Shown here: one piece after another, positions 35,674 through 46,805 of the stretch | Numbering within the stretch: position 1 is the first letter of the stretch | How the letters are laid out: every line of letters starts with the position of its first letter | From: JAJPKK01 sp963787675 | Lineage (GTDB): Bacteria > Pseudomonadota > Alphaproteobacteria > Rhizobiales > Xanthobacteraceae | Assembly: GCA_963787675.1 (NCBI GenBank) | Contig: CAWBDV010000011.1 | Location: 1-64,000, forward strand | Reading direction: 5' to 3' | Length of the DNA: 64,000 bases | Translations under genes and position numbers: made by a program | The notes under the pieces: model-generated | Database searches by the model: none | Told to the model about the DNA's origin: nothing | Seen by the model: only the letters and a program-made list of their open reading frames with translations

Positions 35674-37675
35674 TCAAGCCGCCAGCCCGCGCATGATCAG
35701 GCGATTGAGCCGCGCGGTGAATGCGGCGGGGTTCTCCGGCACTTCGCCGTCGAGAATACACGCCTGATCGAACAGCACCTCCGCAAGATCGGCGACGTCC
35801 GTATCGCGCGCTTCGGCTTTGGCGCGCGCCAGCGCCTTCACCAGGCCATGGCGCATATTGAGTTCGAGGATCGGCCTGGTGCCCGCACCGCGGTTGTGAC
35901 GCGCCAGTAGCCGCTCCAGTTCGCGATCGGGCCCGAAACCGCCGGCGACGAGGCAGGCGGCGCTGTCGGTCAATCGCTGGGAGGCACGCACATCGGAGAC
36001 GCGCTCTCCGAGCGCCGCCTTGATCGCCGCAATCACCTCGGCGTCATCGGTCACACCCGCCTTCTCGGCCTCTTCCTTTGCCTCTTCCGCGGGCTTTTCG
36101 ACCAGCGGGACTAGCCCAAAATCGACCTCACCCTGACTCAGCGATTTGAGCGGCTTGCCCTCGAAGCCGAGCGGTGACGCCGTCCAGAACGCGTCGACCG
36201 GATCGGTGAGGAGCAGCACCTCGATGCCGCGGGCGCGCGCCGCCTCGAGCTTGGGATTCGACTTCAGCCGTTCGATCGAGTCGCCGATGAGATAGTAGAT
36301 CTCGATCTGGTTCGGCTTGAAATCGGCGACGTATTGCTTGAGCGAGCGGAAGTCGCCGACGGTGGTGGTGAAACGCGACAAGGCCAGCAACTGATCGCGC
36401 CGCTCCGGGTCTTCGTAAATGCCTTCCTTGAAGACGCGACCGAATGCGTCCCACACCGTGCGATAGGAAACCGCATCCTCAGGGGACTTTTGCGACTTCT
36501 CCTTCGCCGTCCTTCGCCGTCTCCGTGTTCGCATCTGATGGAGCGGCTGCATCCGCCGCTGTCGCGTCTGGTGCCTTCGTCTCCTTTGCAGCCAACTGCT
36601 CGAGTTCGGAGAGGAGCCGGCCGGTGATGGCCTTGCGCATGTGCGCCACTTGCGGGTTGTTCTGCAGCATTTCGCGGGAGATGTTGAGCGGCAGATCCTC
36701 GCTGTCGACGACGCCGCGCACGAACCGCAGATAGGCCGGCAGCAGCTCAGCGTCGTCGGTGATGTAGACGCGGCGGACGTAGAGCTTCACATGGCCTTTG
36801 CGCGCCGGATCGAACAGGTCGTAGGGCGCCATCGCCGGCACGAACAGCAACACCGCATAGGACTGCCGCCCCTCGGCGCGGTAGTGCAACGTCATGGCCG
36901 GTTCGTCGTAGGCCGCGGCCACCTGGCGATAGACCTGGGTGTAGTCGTCGCGCTTCAATTCGGATTTCGAGCGTTGCCACAGCGCGCTTGCCGAATTGAT
37001 CTGGCGCGGCTCTCCCTCCGCCACGAGCTCGATCGGGAAAAGGATGTGGTCGGAATAGGTGCGCACGATGCGCTCGATCTCATGCGCTTCGAGGTAGCGC
37101 TTCGCGTCGGACTTGAGATGCAGCACGATCTCGGTGCCGCGTGGCACCCGCGCTGCCGCCTCCTCGCTCGCCGGACCGATATCGAAACCGGCGCCGCCCG
37201 AGGACGACCACGTATAGGCCGCCTCGGCGCCGGCGCGGCGGCTCGTCACCTCGATGCGATCGGCGACCATGAAGGCCGAATAGAAGCCGACCCCGAATTG
37301 CCCGATCAGCCCCGTGCCGTCCTTGGCCTCGGCAAGGCCCTTGAGGAACGCCCGGGTGCCGGACCGCGCGACCGTGCCGAGGTTGTCGATCAGTTCCTGC
37401 CTGTCCATGCCGATGCCGGTGTCCGCGATGATGAGCGTGCCGGCGCCGGCATCCGGCTTGATGCGGATGACGAGGTCCCCCCCGGCGGACATCAGCTCCG
37501 GCTTGGCAATCGCTTCGTAACGCAGGCGATCACAGGCGTCCGAGGCGTTGGAAATCAATTCCCGCAGGAAAATATCGGTCTCGGAATAGACCGAATGCAC
37601 CATCAGGCGAAGGAGTTCCGCCACCTCCGCCTGGAAGGGGTGGGTTTGGGCCACGGTTTCGGATTCGGCAGTCAT
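35674..37675 (-). CDS. htpG: Chaperone protein HtpG (Hsp90), frame broken once
   Basis: An ATP-dependent Hsp90 chaperone. The N-terminal GHKL domain has ELISNASDACDRLRYEA, DTGIGMDRQELIDNLGTVARSG and GQFGVGFYSAFMV; the middle domain is complete to DLPLNISREMLQNNPQV. After LSELEQLAAKETK there is an unusual Ala/Asp-rich linker of about 35 residues, and there the frame ends at 36479 (AKVP, stop) while the rest (EDAVSYRTVWDAFGRVFKEG onward) continues one frame over. Removing one base near 36485 restores a 666-residue protein. Such a housekeeping gene is unlikely to be dead, so I favour sequence error. Confidence 0.9.
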
Positions 37676-37890
37676 ACCGCGAGGTTCCCTGGGCTCGTTG
37701 AATTTGTTCCCGATATAGCGGGCGGGGGCTTTCGCGCAAGAGCGCGGGACCGCTGTGGGAATTCGGTCACGGATCGATAAGGAATCGTCCCAAGAGGGAG
37801 CACCAATTCCTCCAATCTTAAGGAGCCGTTAACCCGGCCGTTAAACACTAGCGGTATTACACGTCGCCCATCTGCCGCAGGAGGCGCCCG

Positions 37891-38301
37891 ATGAAGACCG
37901 TGTTTGCCCGCACTCCCACGACCCCTCAATTGGACGATGACGCGTTCGTCCCGGAGGAACTGATCGGCCGGCTGCACCGGGCGAGCGAGACCACGATTGC
38001 CGATCTCCTGGACAGGTTCACGCCGCAGGAGCGCGCCAATCTCGCGATGTTCTGCTACCACAAGGCCCATCTGCGAAAGATCGGCCTCGCGCTCGCGGCA
38101 ACCTGCGACCTGCCGACGCTGGTGAGCCAATGGGGCAGTGTGTTGGGCCACACGATCTTTGCCCAGTCTCGCGACGGCGGTGCCCCGCTTGATGCGGTTC
38201 GACTTCCGAACCGGCCCAAGGTCACCCTTGCAAGTTCGGCTGGGGGGTACTGGCCGCCATTCGCCGAGATCGACGACACCGACGCGCCTGCGACCGCCTG
38301 A
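37891..38301 (+). CDS. Hypothetical protein
   Basis: A 136-residue soluble protein with a helical middle (EELIGRLHRASETTIADLLDRF, ERANLAMFCYHKAHLRKIGLAL) and a Pro/Asp-rich tail. I do not recognise a domain, though relatives occur as small hypothetical proteins in Rhizobiales. GCAGGAGG precedes the ATG at a good distance. It is divergent from htpG, with 215 bases between. Confidence 0.65.
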   Translation: MKTVFARTPTTPQLDDDAFVPEELIGRLHRASETTIADLLDRFTPQERANLAMFCYHKAHLRKIGLALAATCDLPTLVSQWGSVLGHTIFAQSRDGGAPLDAVRLPNRPKVTLASSAGGYWPPFAEIDDTDAPATA

Positions 38302-38389
38302 TCGCTGGTCTTCGACCAAGCCATTACCGGAGCACGGTGTTTCCCGATTGCCGCTTTGTGCCCATTGACTGGCTGCGCGGGCACCGTAA

Positions 38390-40450
<2,061 letters not shown>

Positions 40451-40454
<4 letters not shown>

Positions 40455-41062
40455 TCTCGCGCCATGAGGCAATCAAGCACAGCGCTGGAGAGTACGTCCG
40501 CACCGTCGTTGCTTTGAGCACGGCGAAGAAGCTGGCTCTGATCGCCACAGGCTACGCGCTCTCCTTCGTGGGTGGCCTCGCCGCCATTGCCCTCAACGAG
40601 TTGCGCATGTCGGTCGACGACGCGCAGGCCTCGTCCGGCATGGCCGCCTTCGGCGACATGGTCCTGTTCGTGCTGGTCGTGGGGTTCCTCGGCCTCGTGC
40701 CGACCTGGTTCTTGCTGAAGCTGCTGATCGAGAACGCGCCGCGCACCTTGCTCGCCATCATGCTTCTGCTCGCGGCGATGGGACCGGCAAGTTGGCTCGC
40801 GGCGACTTACCTCGCGAGCGACCCCGGCGACGCCAGCCTCCCGAACTTGCCGCGGGCCGTCACTGAACTGCTCGCCCTGCTCATCCCCTTCGTTCCCATC
40901 CCACGCATGGTCTTTGGCCCGGTCCTGCTCGTGATCGAAGGAGCGATGTTCCTCCTAGCGCGCGAGCGCGTTACGCGCGCGGTGCTGGCTGCGGCGATGC
41001 TGATGGATATCGTTCCGCTCGGCTTGTTCGCTCTGCATCTCGTGCGCGCGATCCGCTACTAG
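40451..41062 (+). CDS. Multi-pass membrane protein of unknown function
   Basis: A 203-residue protein with about five hydrophobic segments (near residues 25-45, 68-90, 97-118, 135-155 and 180-198). It starts at a GTG that overlaps the ygiQ stop by four bases, suggesting coupling. I do not recognise the family. Its stop codon TAG (41060-41062) is shared with an IS630 insertion: TA is the target and G the first base of the element; the other junction also restores TAG. Confidence 0.7.
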
Positions 41063-42104
41063 AGCAGATTCCGGTCGATTTCACGCGTAGCCTACGTGCC
41101 TGAAATAATTGGCGGCTTCGCGGGCGGTGACGTTACGGGCGAACGAGCCGATGCGGCGGCGGAGGCGAGGAATTCTCCGCTCAGCCACCTTGCGCAGATG
41201 AGCTTTCAACTTGCTGAAAGCCATCTCGATTGGGTTCAGGTCAGGCGAATATTTGGGCAGATAGCGAAGTGTCGCACCGCGCGCCTCGATTGCCTCGCGG
41301 ACACCGGCGGCCTTGTGCGCCGGAAGATTGTCGATCATCACAATCTCGTTCTGCTTGAGGGTTGGAGCGAGACAGCGTTCGACATAGGCCAAGAACCTCG
41401 TTCCGGTCATTGCGCCATCGATTGTACGTGATGCCCTCATGCCATGCTGGCGTAGAGCGGCCACGAAGGTGATCGTCTTCCAATGGCCTTGCGGCACATG
41501 GTCCACCAGCCGCTCGCCGCGGCCGCAACGGCCGTGCAGCCGCACCATGTGGGTATTGGCGGAAGTCTCATCGATGAACACCAGCCGGGCCGGATCGAAC
41601 AGGCCCTGTTCGCGCATCCAGCGTCGGCGTGCCCGCGCCACGTCTGCACGCTCCTGCTCTGCCGCGCGCAGGCTTTTTTTTGACGGTAATCTTGTGTCGC
41701 TGAAAAAACCGCCACACCGCCGTGCGGCTGCCAGGAATTTTGTGCTTCCGCATCGCGCAGACGATCTCGTCCAACGTCAGGTCGGGCTCCACCGCGATCA
41801 GCGTCAGCAAAAAGTCCGCGTGCTTCTCCAGCGGCGATGTGCTCCCACCACGCGGTTTGGCGGCACAGCGGCCGGTCTCGCGAAAGCACTTCACCCAGAT
41901 CACCGCTGGCGCTCACGTCGTAGTGTTCCGCTGCCTCCCGCCGTGAACCACCACTTTCCACTCGTCCAATCACCCGCTGCCGCATATCCGAAGAATACGC
42001 CTTGGCCATCGATCCGCCTCCCCAAGCCGAATCAATGCCGATAGACTCTCCCATCTACGGGCCAAGGGGAATCCCCTCCGATTCAATCAGGGCGGAACGT
42101 GCTC
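41062..42104. mobile_element. IS630-family insertion sequence
   Basis: The element is bounded by imperfect inverted ends: GAGCAGATTCCGG at 41062 and, reversed, GAGCACGTTCCGC ending at 42104. It is flanked by a TA dinucleotide on each side (41060-41061 and 42105-42106), the target duplication expected of IS630/Tc1-mariner transposons. It holds one transposase on the minus strand and is about 1,043 bases long. It lies immediately at the end of the membrane protein gene. Confidence 0.88.
41081..42009 (-). CDS. IS630-family transposase, frame broken twice
   Basis: A DDE transposase: N-terminal helix-turn-helix (MAKAYSSDMRQRVIGRVESG, GGSRREAAEHYDVSAS) and catalytic region RLVFIDETSANTHMVRLHGR, EIVMIDNLPAHKAAGV and YLPKYSPDLNPIEMAFSKLK, giving the DDE triad. 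The frame shifts near 41915 (an extra G before GTGATCTGGGTG) and at a run of eight A's at 41673-41680 (coding strand). Removing one base at each gives 308 residues. Some IS630 elements use frameshifting at A runs, so the second break could be functional, but the first could not. Confidence 0.85.
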
Positions 42105-42308
42105 TAGACTAGATCTGCACTGAATGGATAACAGCGCCGCGCAGCTCATGAGATGGCGGTGATAGTGGCAGACAATCGCACTAAACGCGCCATGCCGCCA
42201 GCGGGATTATTGAGCCGACAAAGCAACATCTACCAGGGGTCACTGCCGCATACCGCCGGGAAAACTGTTAGACGGGATGAAAGAGCCCGGATATGGTCGG
42301 ATTACCGG

Positions 42309-42593
42309 TCAAACGGGATAATATCGCATCGCTGAGCCATCTTTCTCCTTCCGTATAAGTCCGCGCTTGATGAGCGTGCTGCGCAGACCATCCGACTTTA
42401 TTCTATTCAAGAGCCGATTAATTTCAGAGGGCCGTATTCCCGGATGTGCTCTGATCAGCGCAAGCGTCTTCTCCAGGTCGCTGCCTTGCCGGCCCTGCAT
42501 CGCTGATTTGACCAATCGAGTTCTGTTATTGATCGTCTTCGATCCACGGGTGGGTTTGGTCCGTGTTTTGCGCTGTGGGGGTCTTCGCTTCAT
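42309..42593 (-). CDS. Small basic protein with winged-helix-like C-terminus
   Basis: A 94-residue protein with a Lys/Arg/Thr-rich N-terminal tail (RRPPQRKTRTKPTRGSK) and a C-terminal helix-turn-helix-like region (LALIRAHPGIRPSEINRLLN, SDGLRSTLIKRGLIRKEKDG) similar to small winged-helix DNA-binding proteins. GGAAGGAGC lies just before ATG 42593. It follows the TMEM175-like gene by about 36 bases on the same strand. No target is known. Confidence 0.65.
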   Translation of the reverse strand: MKRRPPQRKTRTKPTRGSKTINNRTRLVKSAMQGRQGSDLEKTLALIRAHPGIRPSEINRLLNRIKSDGLRSTLIKRGLIRKEKDGSAMRYYPV

Positions 42594-42629
42594 CGCTGCT
42601 CCTTCCAGGCGACATGCACAAACAGGCTA

Positions 42630-43214
42630 TTACCCTTCGGCGCCCGGTGCTTCGGGCTTCAGATAAACGATCAGACAGCAAATACACATTCCGAGCCCAA
42701 GCAGTGGATATTTCAACGCAACGACTGCAGCCGCCCCGAAGACGCATAGGGTCGCGATCGACCGGAAGCGCATGATCCTGCGCTCCCTTTGCGAGACCTC
42801 AGTGACCGGCGTTCGCTCGATAAGCTCCCAAATGAGCGAAATGTAAGTAGCGTTTACGAGGAAGAAAACCGCCGCATAAAAAGCGACCGGCTGCGGCGCC
42901 AGCTTACTCACCGCCATCCAGGCGGTGGAAAGCGGAAGGAGCGACACCGAAAACAGATGCGCAAAATTGAACCACATAAGGCGCGCCGTAGCCTCAGTGG
43001 CATAGTGCATCAGATGGTGATGATTGGCCCACACGATGGCGATGAACAAATAGCTCACCGAATAGCTGAGCCATGTCGACCAGAGCGATAGGAGCGCCTT
43101 GAAAGTGGGCAGATCCGGAGGCCGCAGGTCCAAAACGAGCACAGTTATAAGAACTGCGAAAACACCGTCAGAAAACATACTCAACCGCTCGGGTATTCGT
43201 CTCGCGTGCGGCAC
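42630..43214 (-). CDS. TMEM175-family (DUF1211) potassium-channel-like protein
   Basis: A membrane protein of about 194 residues with five or six transmembrane segments. It carries the family's first-helix motif RIPERLSMFSDGVFAVLITVLVLDL (the FSDG element) and ANHHHLMHYATEATAR. Bacterial TMEM175 relatives form tetrameric K+ channels. I chose GTG 43214, since AGGAAAGG lies eight bases upstream; the frame remains open to a TTG at 43259. Confidence 0.8.
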   Translation of the reverse strand: MPHARRIPERLSMFSDGVFAVLITVLVLDLRPPDLPTFKALLSLWSTWLSYSVSYLFIAIVWANHHHLMHYATEATARLMWFNFAHLFSVSLLPLSTAWMAVSKLAPQPVAFYAAVFFLVNATYISLIWELIERTPVTEVSQRERRIMRFRSIATLCVFGAAAVVALKYPLLGLGMCICCLIVYLKPEAPGAEG

Positions 43215-43372
43215 GGCTGACACCTTTCCTACGGTCGACGCTGGCACAATGCCAGCCAAATCGATGAGGCTCTAGGTCACCCTGTTATCGGAGCGGCTTC
43301 ACGATCGCAATGAACAGATCGCTCATGGGAAGGCAATCGAGCGGAAAGAGCGCAGGCGTGTGCACACTGAAT

Positions 43373-43477
43373 TCAAGCGGACATGATCTTCGGAGTCCGC
43401 TCCTGAGCATAGATGGTAGCAGCAGAGCCGCTCAGGATTAGAGCGACCCCTACGATGAACACGCTTTTGAGATTCAT
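43373..43477 (-). CDS. Very small secreted peptide or start of a broken short gene
   Basis: Thirty-four residues: a strong signal peptide (MNLKSVFIVGVALILSGSAA, cleaved after YAQ) and only ten mature residues, ERTPKIMSA plus neighbours. GTGAGGA precedes the ATG. It follows the aspartate-nucleophile hydrolase by 46 bases on the same strand. If one base near 43381 is an artefact, as in many genes here, the frame would run on to 43285 for 63 residues. I cannot assign a function. Confidence 0.45.
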   Translation of the reverse strand: MNLKSVFIVGVALILSGSAATIYAQERTPKIMSA

Positions 43478-43523
43478 GAAGTCCTCACCGTTGAAATGGC
43501 TGGGCTTTCGCGTTGCAAGATGA

Positions 43524-44375
43524 TCACTTCAGAAAATCGCGGATGCTCTCTGCGATCTCGCGCGCATGCGTTTCGACCGCGAAGTGGCCGGTATCCAGGA
43601 AACGCACCACGGCCCGGGGAATGTCGCGCTTGAACGCCTCGGCGCCCGGCGGAAGAAAGAACGGATCGTTCTTGCCCCACACTGCCAACAGCGGTGGCTT
43701 GTGCGTCCGGAAATACTGCTGGAATGCCGGATACAATGCGACGTTGGTCTTGTAATCGCCGAACAGGTCGAGCTGGATTTCATCGGCACCCGGACGCGCC
43801 AAATAAAAATTGTCGAGGTTCTGCCCGTCGGGCGACACCACCGTTTGGTCGGGCACGCCGTGCGTATACTGCCAACGGGTTGTCTCCGGAGTGAGGAAAG
43901 CGCGGAGCGCCTTTCGGTTCGTCTGCGACCGGTCTTGCCAGTAGGCCCGGATCGGACTCCAGCCGTCGCTAAGGCCCTCCTCATAGGCGTTGCCGTTCTG
44001 CGAGATGATGGCCGTGACCCGCTCAGGGTGGCGGACGGCTAATCGAAACCCTGTGGGCGCGCCGTAGTCAAAGACGTAGACCGCAAACCGATCGAAGCCG
44101 ATCACCTCGGTGAAGCGCTCGATCACGTTGGCGATGTTATCGAACGTATAGATGAATTTATCTCGTGGCGGCATGTCGGACTGACCGAACCCGGGAAGGT
44201 CCGGCGCGACAATGTTAAATGTGTCAGCGAGGAGCGGGATCAGGTCCCGAAACATATGGCCTGCGCTCGGGAAGCCATGCAACAGCAACAGCTTCGGCGC
44301 ATCGGCCGGCCCCGCCCCGCGATAGAAGATCCTGAAACCGTCGATGTCGGCCGTACGGTACGTGAACGCCGCCAT
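43524..44375 (-). CDS. Alpha/beta hydrolase with aspartate nucleophile (haloalkane/epoxide-hydrolase-like)
   Basis: A 283-residue cytoplasmic enzyme. Oxyanion loop LLLHGFPSAGHMFRDLI, nucleophile elbow VFDYGAPTGFRLA (Asp), acid region VWGKNDPFFLPPGAEAF and histidine LDTGHFAVETH give a full dehalogenase/epoxide-hydrolase-type triad. Members act on haloalkanes, epoxides or haloacids; the substrate is not fixed by sequence. A haloacid dehalogenase homolog lies about 1.6 kb away. CAGGTTAT half-sites upstream, like those near the CGNR regulator, suggest shared control. Confidence 0.88.
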   Translation of the reverse strand: MAAFTYRTADIDGFRIFYRGAGPADAPKLLLLHGFPSAGHMFRDLIPLLADTFNIVAPDLPGFGQSDMPPRDKFIYTFDNIANVIERFTEVIGFDRFAVYVFDYGAPTGFRLAVRHPERVTAIISQNGNAYEEGLSDGWSPIRAYWQDRSQTNRKALRAFLTPETTRWQYTHGVPDQTVVSPDGQNLDNFYLARPGADEIQLDLFGDYKTNVALYPAFQQYFRTHKPPLLAVWGKNDPFFLPPGAEAFKRDIPRAVVRFLDTGHFAVETHAREIAESIRDFLK

Positions 44376-44390
44376 TAAGCCCTCCTGTGT

Positions 44391-44426
44391 CAGGTAACCT
44401 ACTGACTATGATCTTCCAGGTTATCG
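44391..44426. promoter_or_regulatory. Candidate operator upstream of the aspartate hydrolase
   Basis: CAGGTAACCT at 44391-44400 and CAGGTTATCG at 44417-44426 lie 16-51 bases before the hydrolase start. The second matches ACAGGTTAT, one arm of the perfect inverted repeat in front of the CGNR regulator gene 0.8 kb away. The likely reader is that regulator. Confidence 0.5.
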
Positions 44427-44460
44427 TATGGACATTTTGATGACCTGATTTCGCAGCAGA

Positions 44461-45156
44461 TCAGTTGCCCGCAACCGCGCTCATTGCTTCGTGAATAATG
44501 TCCACGACAACCGTCGGAGCAGTCACGATCGGCGTGTGATCGACAGCATGGGCCTTTATCTTCGCCTTCATGCGTTCCGCCATGTAGCGCTGCGTCGCGG
44601 GCACGATCATCCGGTCGTGCTCAGCGAGAAGAAACCAGCTTGGAACGTCTTTCCAAAGCGGCCGCCCGACGGGGACGGTGATGCAGTTGAGCGATATCGG
44701 TCGCTGCACAGCCGCAAGCAGCGTCCGGTCGTCCGCAGACGCATTCTGTGCGAACGCCGACGCGAAGGCCTCTTCAGGTAGCCAAATGAGGCCATTGCTG
44801 TCGGGTGCAAGCTTTGGCGCCTGCGGATGGGGCTCAAGGCGATAGAAGACGTCTGCCACCTTCTCGCCCTCGTCCGGAGCCAGAGCGGTCACGTACACCA
44901 GGGCCTTCACCCGTGCATGACGCGCGAGAGCTATGACCGCGCCGGCATAGGCGTGTCCCACCACCACGATTGGCCCTTCGGTCCGGTTCAAACTGCGGTC
45001 GAGGGCGGCCACATCGTCGGCAAGAGATGTGAGCGGAAGCGGCGCCGCCGACACGTTTGCCCCTTCCGCCTTGAGCGCGGTTATGACCCGCGCCCAACTC
45101 GATCCGTCCGCCCACGCTCCATGGGCAAGCACCACGCTCACATCCTTCGCCGCCAT
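44461..45156 (-). CDS. Alpha/beta hydrolase-fold protein with Ala at the nucleophile position
   Basis: A 231-residue protein of the EstC/salicylate-esterase-like group: VVLAHGAWADGSSWARVI gives the oxyanion loop, LLAEHDRMIVPATQ the acid region and AHAVDHTPIVTAP the histidine. The elbow reads VVGHAYAGAVI, where active relatives have GHSYGG, so the serine is absent; I recall this variant as widespread in the family. It is divergent from the CGNR regulator, which probably controls it. Confidence 0.83.
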   Translation of the reverse strand: MAAKDVSVVLAHGAWADGSSWARVITALKAEGANVSAAPLPLTSLADDVAALDRSLNRTEGPIVVVGHAYAGAVIALARHARVKALVYVTALAPDEGEKVADVFYRLEPHPQAPKLAPDSNGLIWLPEEAFASAFAQNASADDRTLLAAVQRPISLNCITVPVGRPLWKDVPSWFLLAEHDRMIVPATQRYMAERMKAKIKAHAVDHTPIVTAPTVVVDIIHEAMSAVAGN

Positions 45157-45195
45157 CCCGCTGCTCCTGAAGATTGCATGATCGCCCGCTGTCTA

Positions 45196-45270
45196 ATAAC
45201 CTGTTTAATTGCTATTGACAGGTTATGTTGTCTGATCCCATAACTTGTCAATGACGATCTGTACGGTTAT
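45196..45270. promoter_or_regulatory. Inverted-repeat operators between hydrolase and CGNR regulator
   Basis: ATAACCTGT at 45196-45204 and its exact complement ACAGGTTAT at 45218-45226 are 22 bases apart centre to centre, two helical turns. A second, imperfect pair follows: ATAACTTGT at 45240-45248 and ACGGTTAT at 45263-45270. Together they fill the 150-base gap between the divergent promoters, as expected for sites of the adjacent regulator. GC content is locally much lower than around. Confidence 0.6.
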
Positions 45271-45308
45271 TGAGTGGAACTTTGTTCCCGCCTTAAGGGG
45301 CACCAATC

Positions 45309-45941
45309 GTGCAACGCAGACCGCCTGCAATCTTCGTCGCCGACTCGCTCGGCTTGGATTTCCTGAACTCCATCGCGACACCGGTCGATGCACCGATTGA
45401 CTGGCTCGACAGCGGCGATGGTCTTTTGAAGTGGCTGGCCCAAGCCAAGCTTGTGCCAGCTGACGGCTTGGAAGAGTTGAAGGCGCGAGCGATGCCCGGT
45501 GAACTCGACAAGGTTGCGGAACAAACGCGTGCGCTGCGCGAGTGGTTCCGAGGCTTCGTTCGCAAGCATATGGGCCGGCCGCTCCCGCCCAAGGCGCTCC
45601 ACGAGTTAGCGCCTCTCAATAGCCTCTTGGAACGAGACGAAATGTTCCGCCGGATTTCACGGCATCGCCACGGCGAGCGCGATGGCTTGGAACTTCAAAC
45701 GACGCGGCGCTGGCGATCGCCTCAATCTTTACTGCTGCCGATCGGCGAAGCTCTGGCGAAGTTTGTGTGCGAGGAAGACTTCGCCAACGTCAAAGCGTGC
45801 GAGGGACGCAGCTGCACGCTCGTGTTCGCCGACCACACGCGGAGGCGGGCGCGAAAATGGTGCAGCATGGCGATCTGCGGCAACCGTGCCAAACAGGCCG
45901 CGCACCGCGACCGTCTCAAGAGGCAATCACTGAGAAGCTGA
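45309..45941 (+). CDS. CGNR zinc-finger regulator (ABATE domain)
   Basis: A 210-residue protein. The N-terminal ABATE-type ligand domain starts FVADSLGLDFLNSIATPVDA; the C-terminal CGNR zinc finger reads CEGRSCTLVFADHTRRRARKWCSMAICGNRAKQAAHR in pieces around residues 155-198, with four cysteines. Such proteins are stress- or ligand-responsive transcription factors. The start is a GTG at 45309 behind TTAAGGGG. It is followed 39 bases later by a haloacid dehalogenase gene, so the regulon may be for halogenated or ester compounds. Confidence 0.86.
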   Translation: MQRRPPAIFVADSLGLDFLNSIATPVDAPIDWLDSGDGLLKWLAQAKLVPADGLEELKARAMPGELDKVAEQTRALREWFRGFVRKHMGRPLPPKALHELAPLNSLLERDEMFRRISRHRHGERDGLELQTTRRWRSPQSLLLPIGEALAKFVCEEDFANVKACEGRSCTLVFADHTRRRARKWCSMAICGNRAKQAAHRDRLKRQSLRS

Positions 45942-45980
45942 AGAACCTTCGGCGCGGGGCGACAAACAGGAGTTTGGAAC

Positions 45981-46664
45981 ATGGCCGCACTTCCGCTCAT
46001 CGTCTTTGACGTGAACGAAACGCTGCTCGATCTCGAAACGATGGAGCCAACCTTTCAGCGCATATTCGGCGACGAGAGCGCGATGCGCCTGTGGTTCGCC
46101 AACCTCATTCTCTATTCGGCTGCCCTGACCGTCGCCGGCTGCTACGTCCCGTTTACTGATATCGGTTCGGCGGTGATGAAGATGCTCGCGGATACACGCG
46201 GCATCAAAATTGAAGACAAGGACAAGAAAGAACTGACGGAAAAATTCTCGACAATGCCGCCTCACCCCGAGGTGCCTGGAGCCTTGCGCAAACTACGCGA
46301 CGCAGGCTACCGGCTATTCACGCTCACCGATAATCTCCTCGAGGTTCAAACGCGCCAGCTTGAGCATGGCAGCATCGTCGATTTGTTTGAACGGCGCTTC
46401 AGTGCCGACGGCGTGAAGCATCACAAGCCGTCGCGCGAGGCTTACGCCTATGTCGAGAAGGAGCTTGCAGCGAAACCTTCGCAGTTTTGCCTGATCGCCT
46501 GCCACACCTGGGACACCCTCGGCGCCGTCGCGGCCGGCTGGGAGGCAGCGCTGATCAAACGTGCCGGCAACGATGTGTTAGGCGTGGGTCCGCAGCCGCA
46601 GATCGTCGGTAAGGACCTCAACGACGTTGCCGACCAACTTATCGCCCGACACAAAGGGAGCTGA
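45981..46664 (+). CDS. Type II haloacid dehalogenase-like HAD hydrolase
   Basis: A 227-residue HAD-superfamily enzyme of the L-2-haloacid dehalogenase group. The nucleophile aspartate is in IVFDVNETLLDL near residue 9, motif II in FTLTDNLLEVQ, the lysine in HKPSREAYAYV and motif III in ACHTWDTLGAVAAGW. The usual product would be a 2-hydroxyacid from a 2-haloacid, but phosphatase relatives look alike. AGGAG precedes the ATG. Probably in one operon with the CGNR regulator. Confidence 0.86.
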   Translation: MAALPLIVFDVNETLLDLETMEPTFQRIFGDESAMRLWFANLILYSAALTVAGCYVPFTDIGSAVMKMLADTRGIKIEDKDKKELTEKFSTMPPHPEVPGALRKLRDAGYRLFTLTDNLLEVQTRQLEHGSIVDLFERRFSADGVKHHKPSREAYAYVEKELAAKPSQFCLIACHTWDTLGAVAAGWEAALIKRAGNDVLGVGPQPQIVGKDLNDVADQLIARHKGS

Positions 46665-46805
46665 CGATCGCTAGGCTCGGTGTCCGCGCCAAAATTGGCG
46701 GAGGGGGCCAACTCCGTCGTTTCTCGACCAGCGCAATCCGAACCGGCCCTGGCTTCGACCACTGCCCACATCGAGGCCCCGTGATGGGCGGCGACATCCG
46801 AAACA

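Noticed and set aside
36479..36552. HtpG split into two separate natural proteins
   Set aside because: The second part has no ribosome site or sensible start, and removing one base rejoins the family sequence.
41673..41680. Programmed frameshift at the A8 run of the IS630 transposase
   Set aside because: Plausible for the family, but the same gene has a second break without a slippery run, and the whole region shows the same insertion-type breaks.
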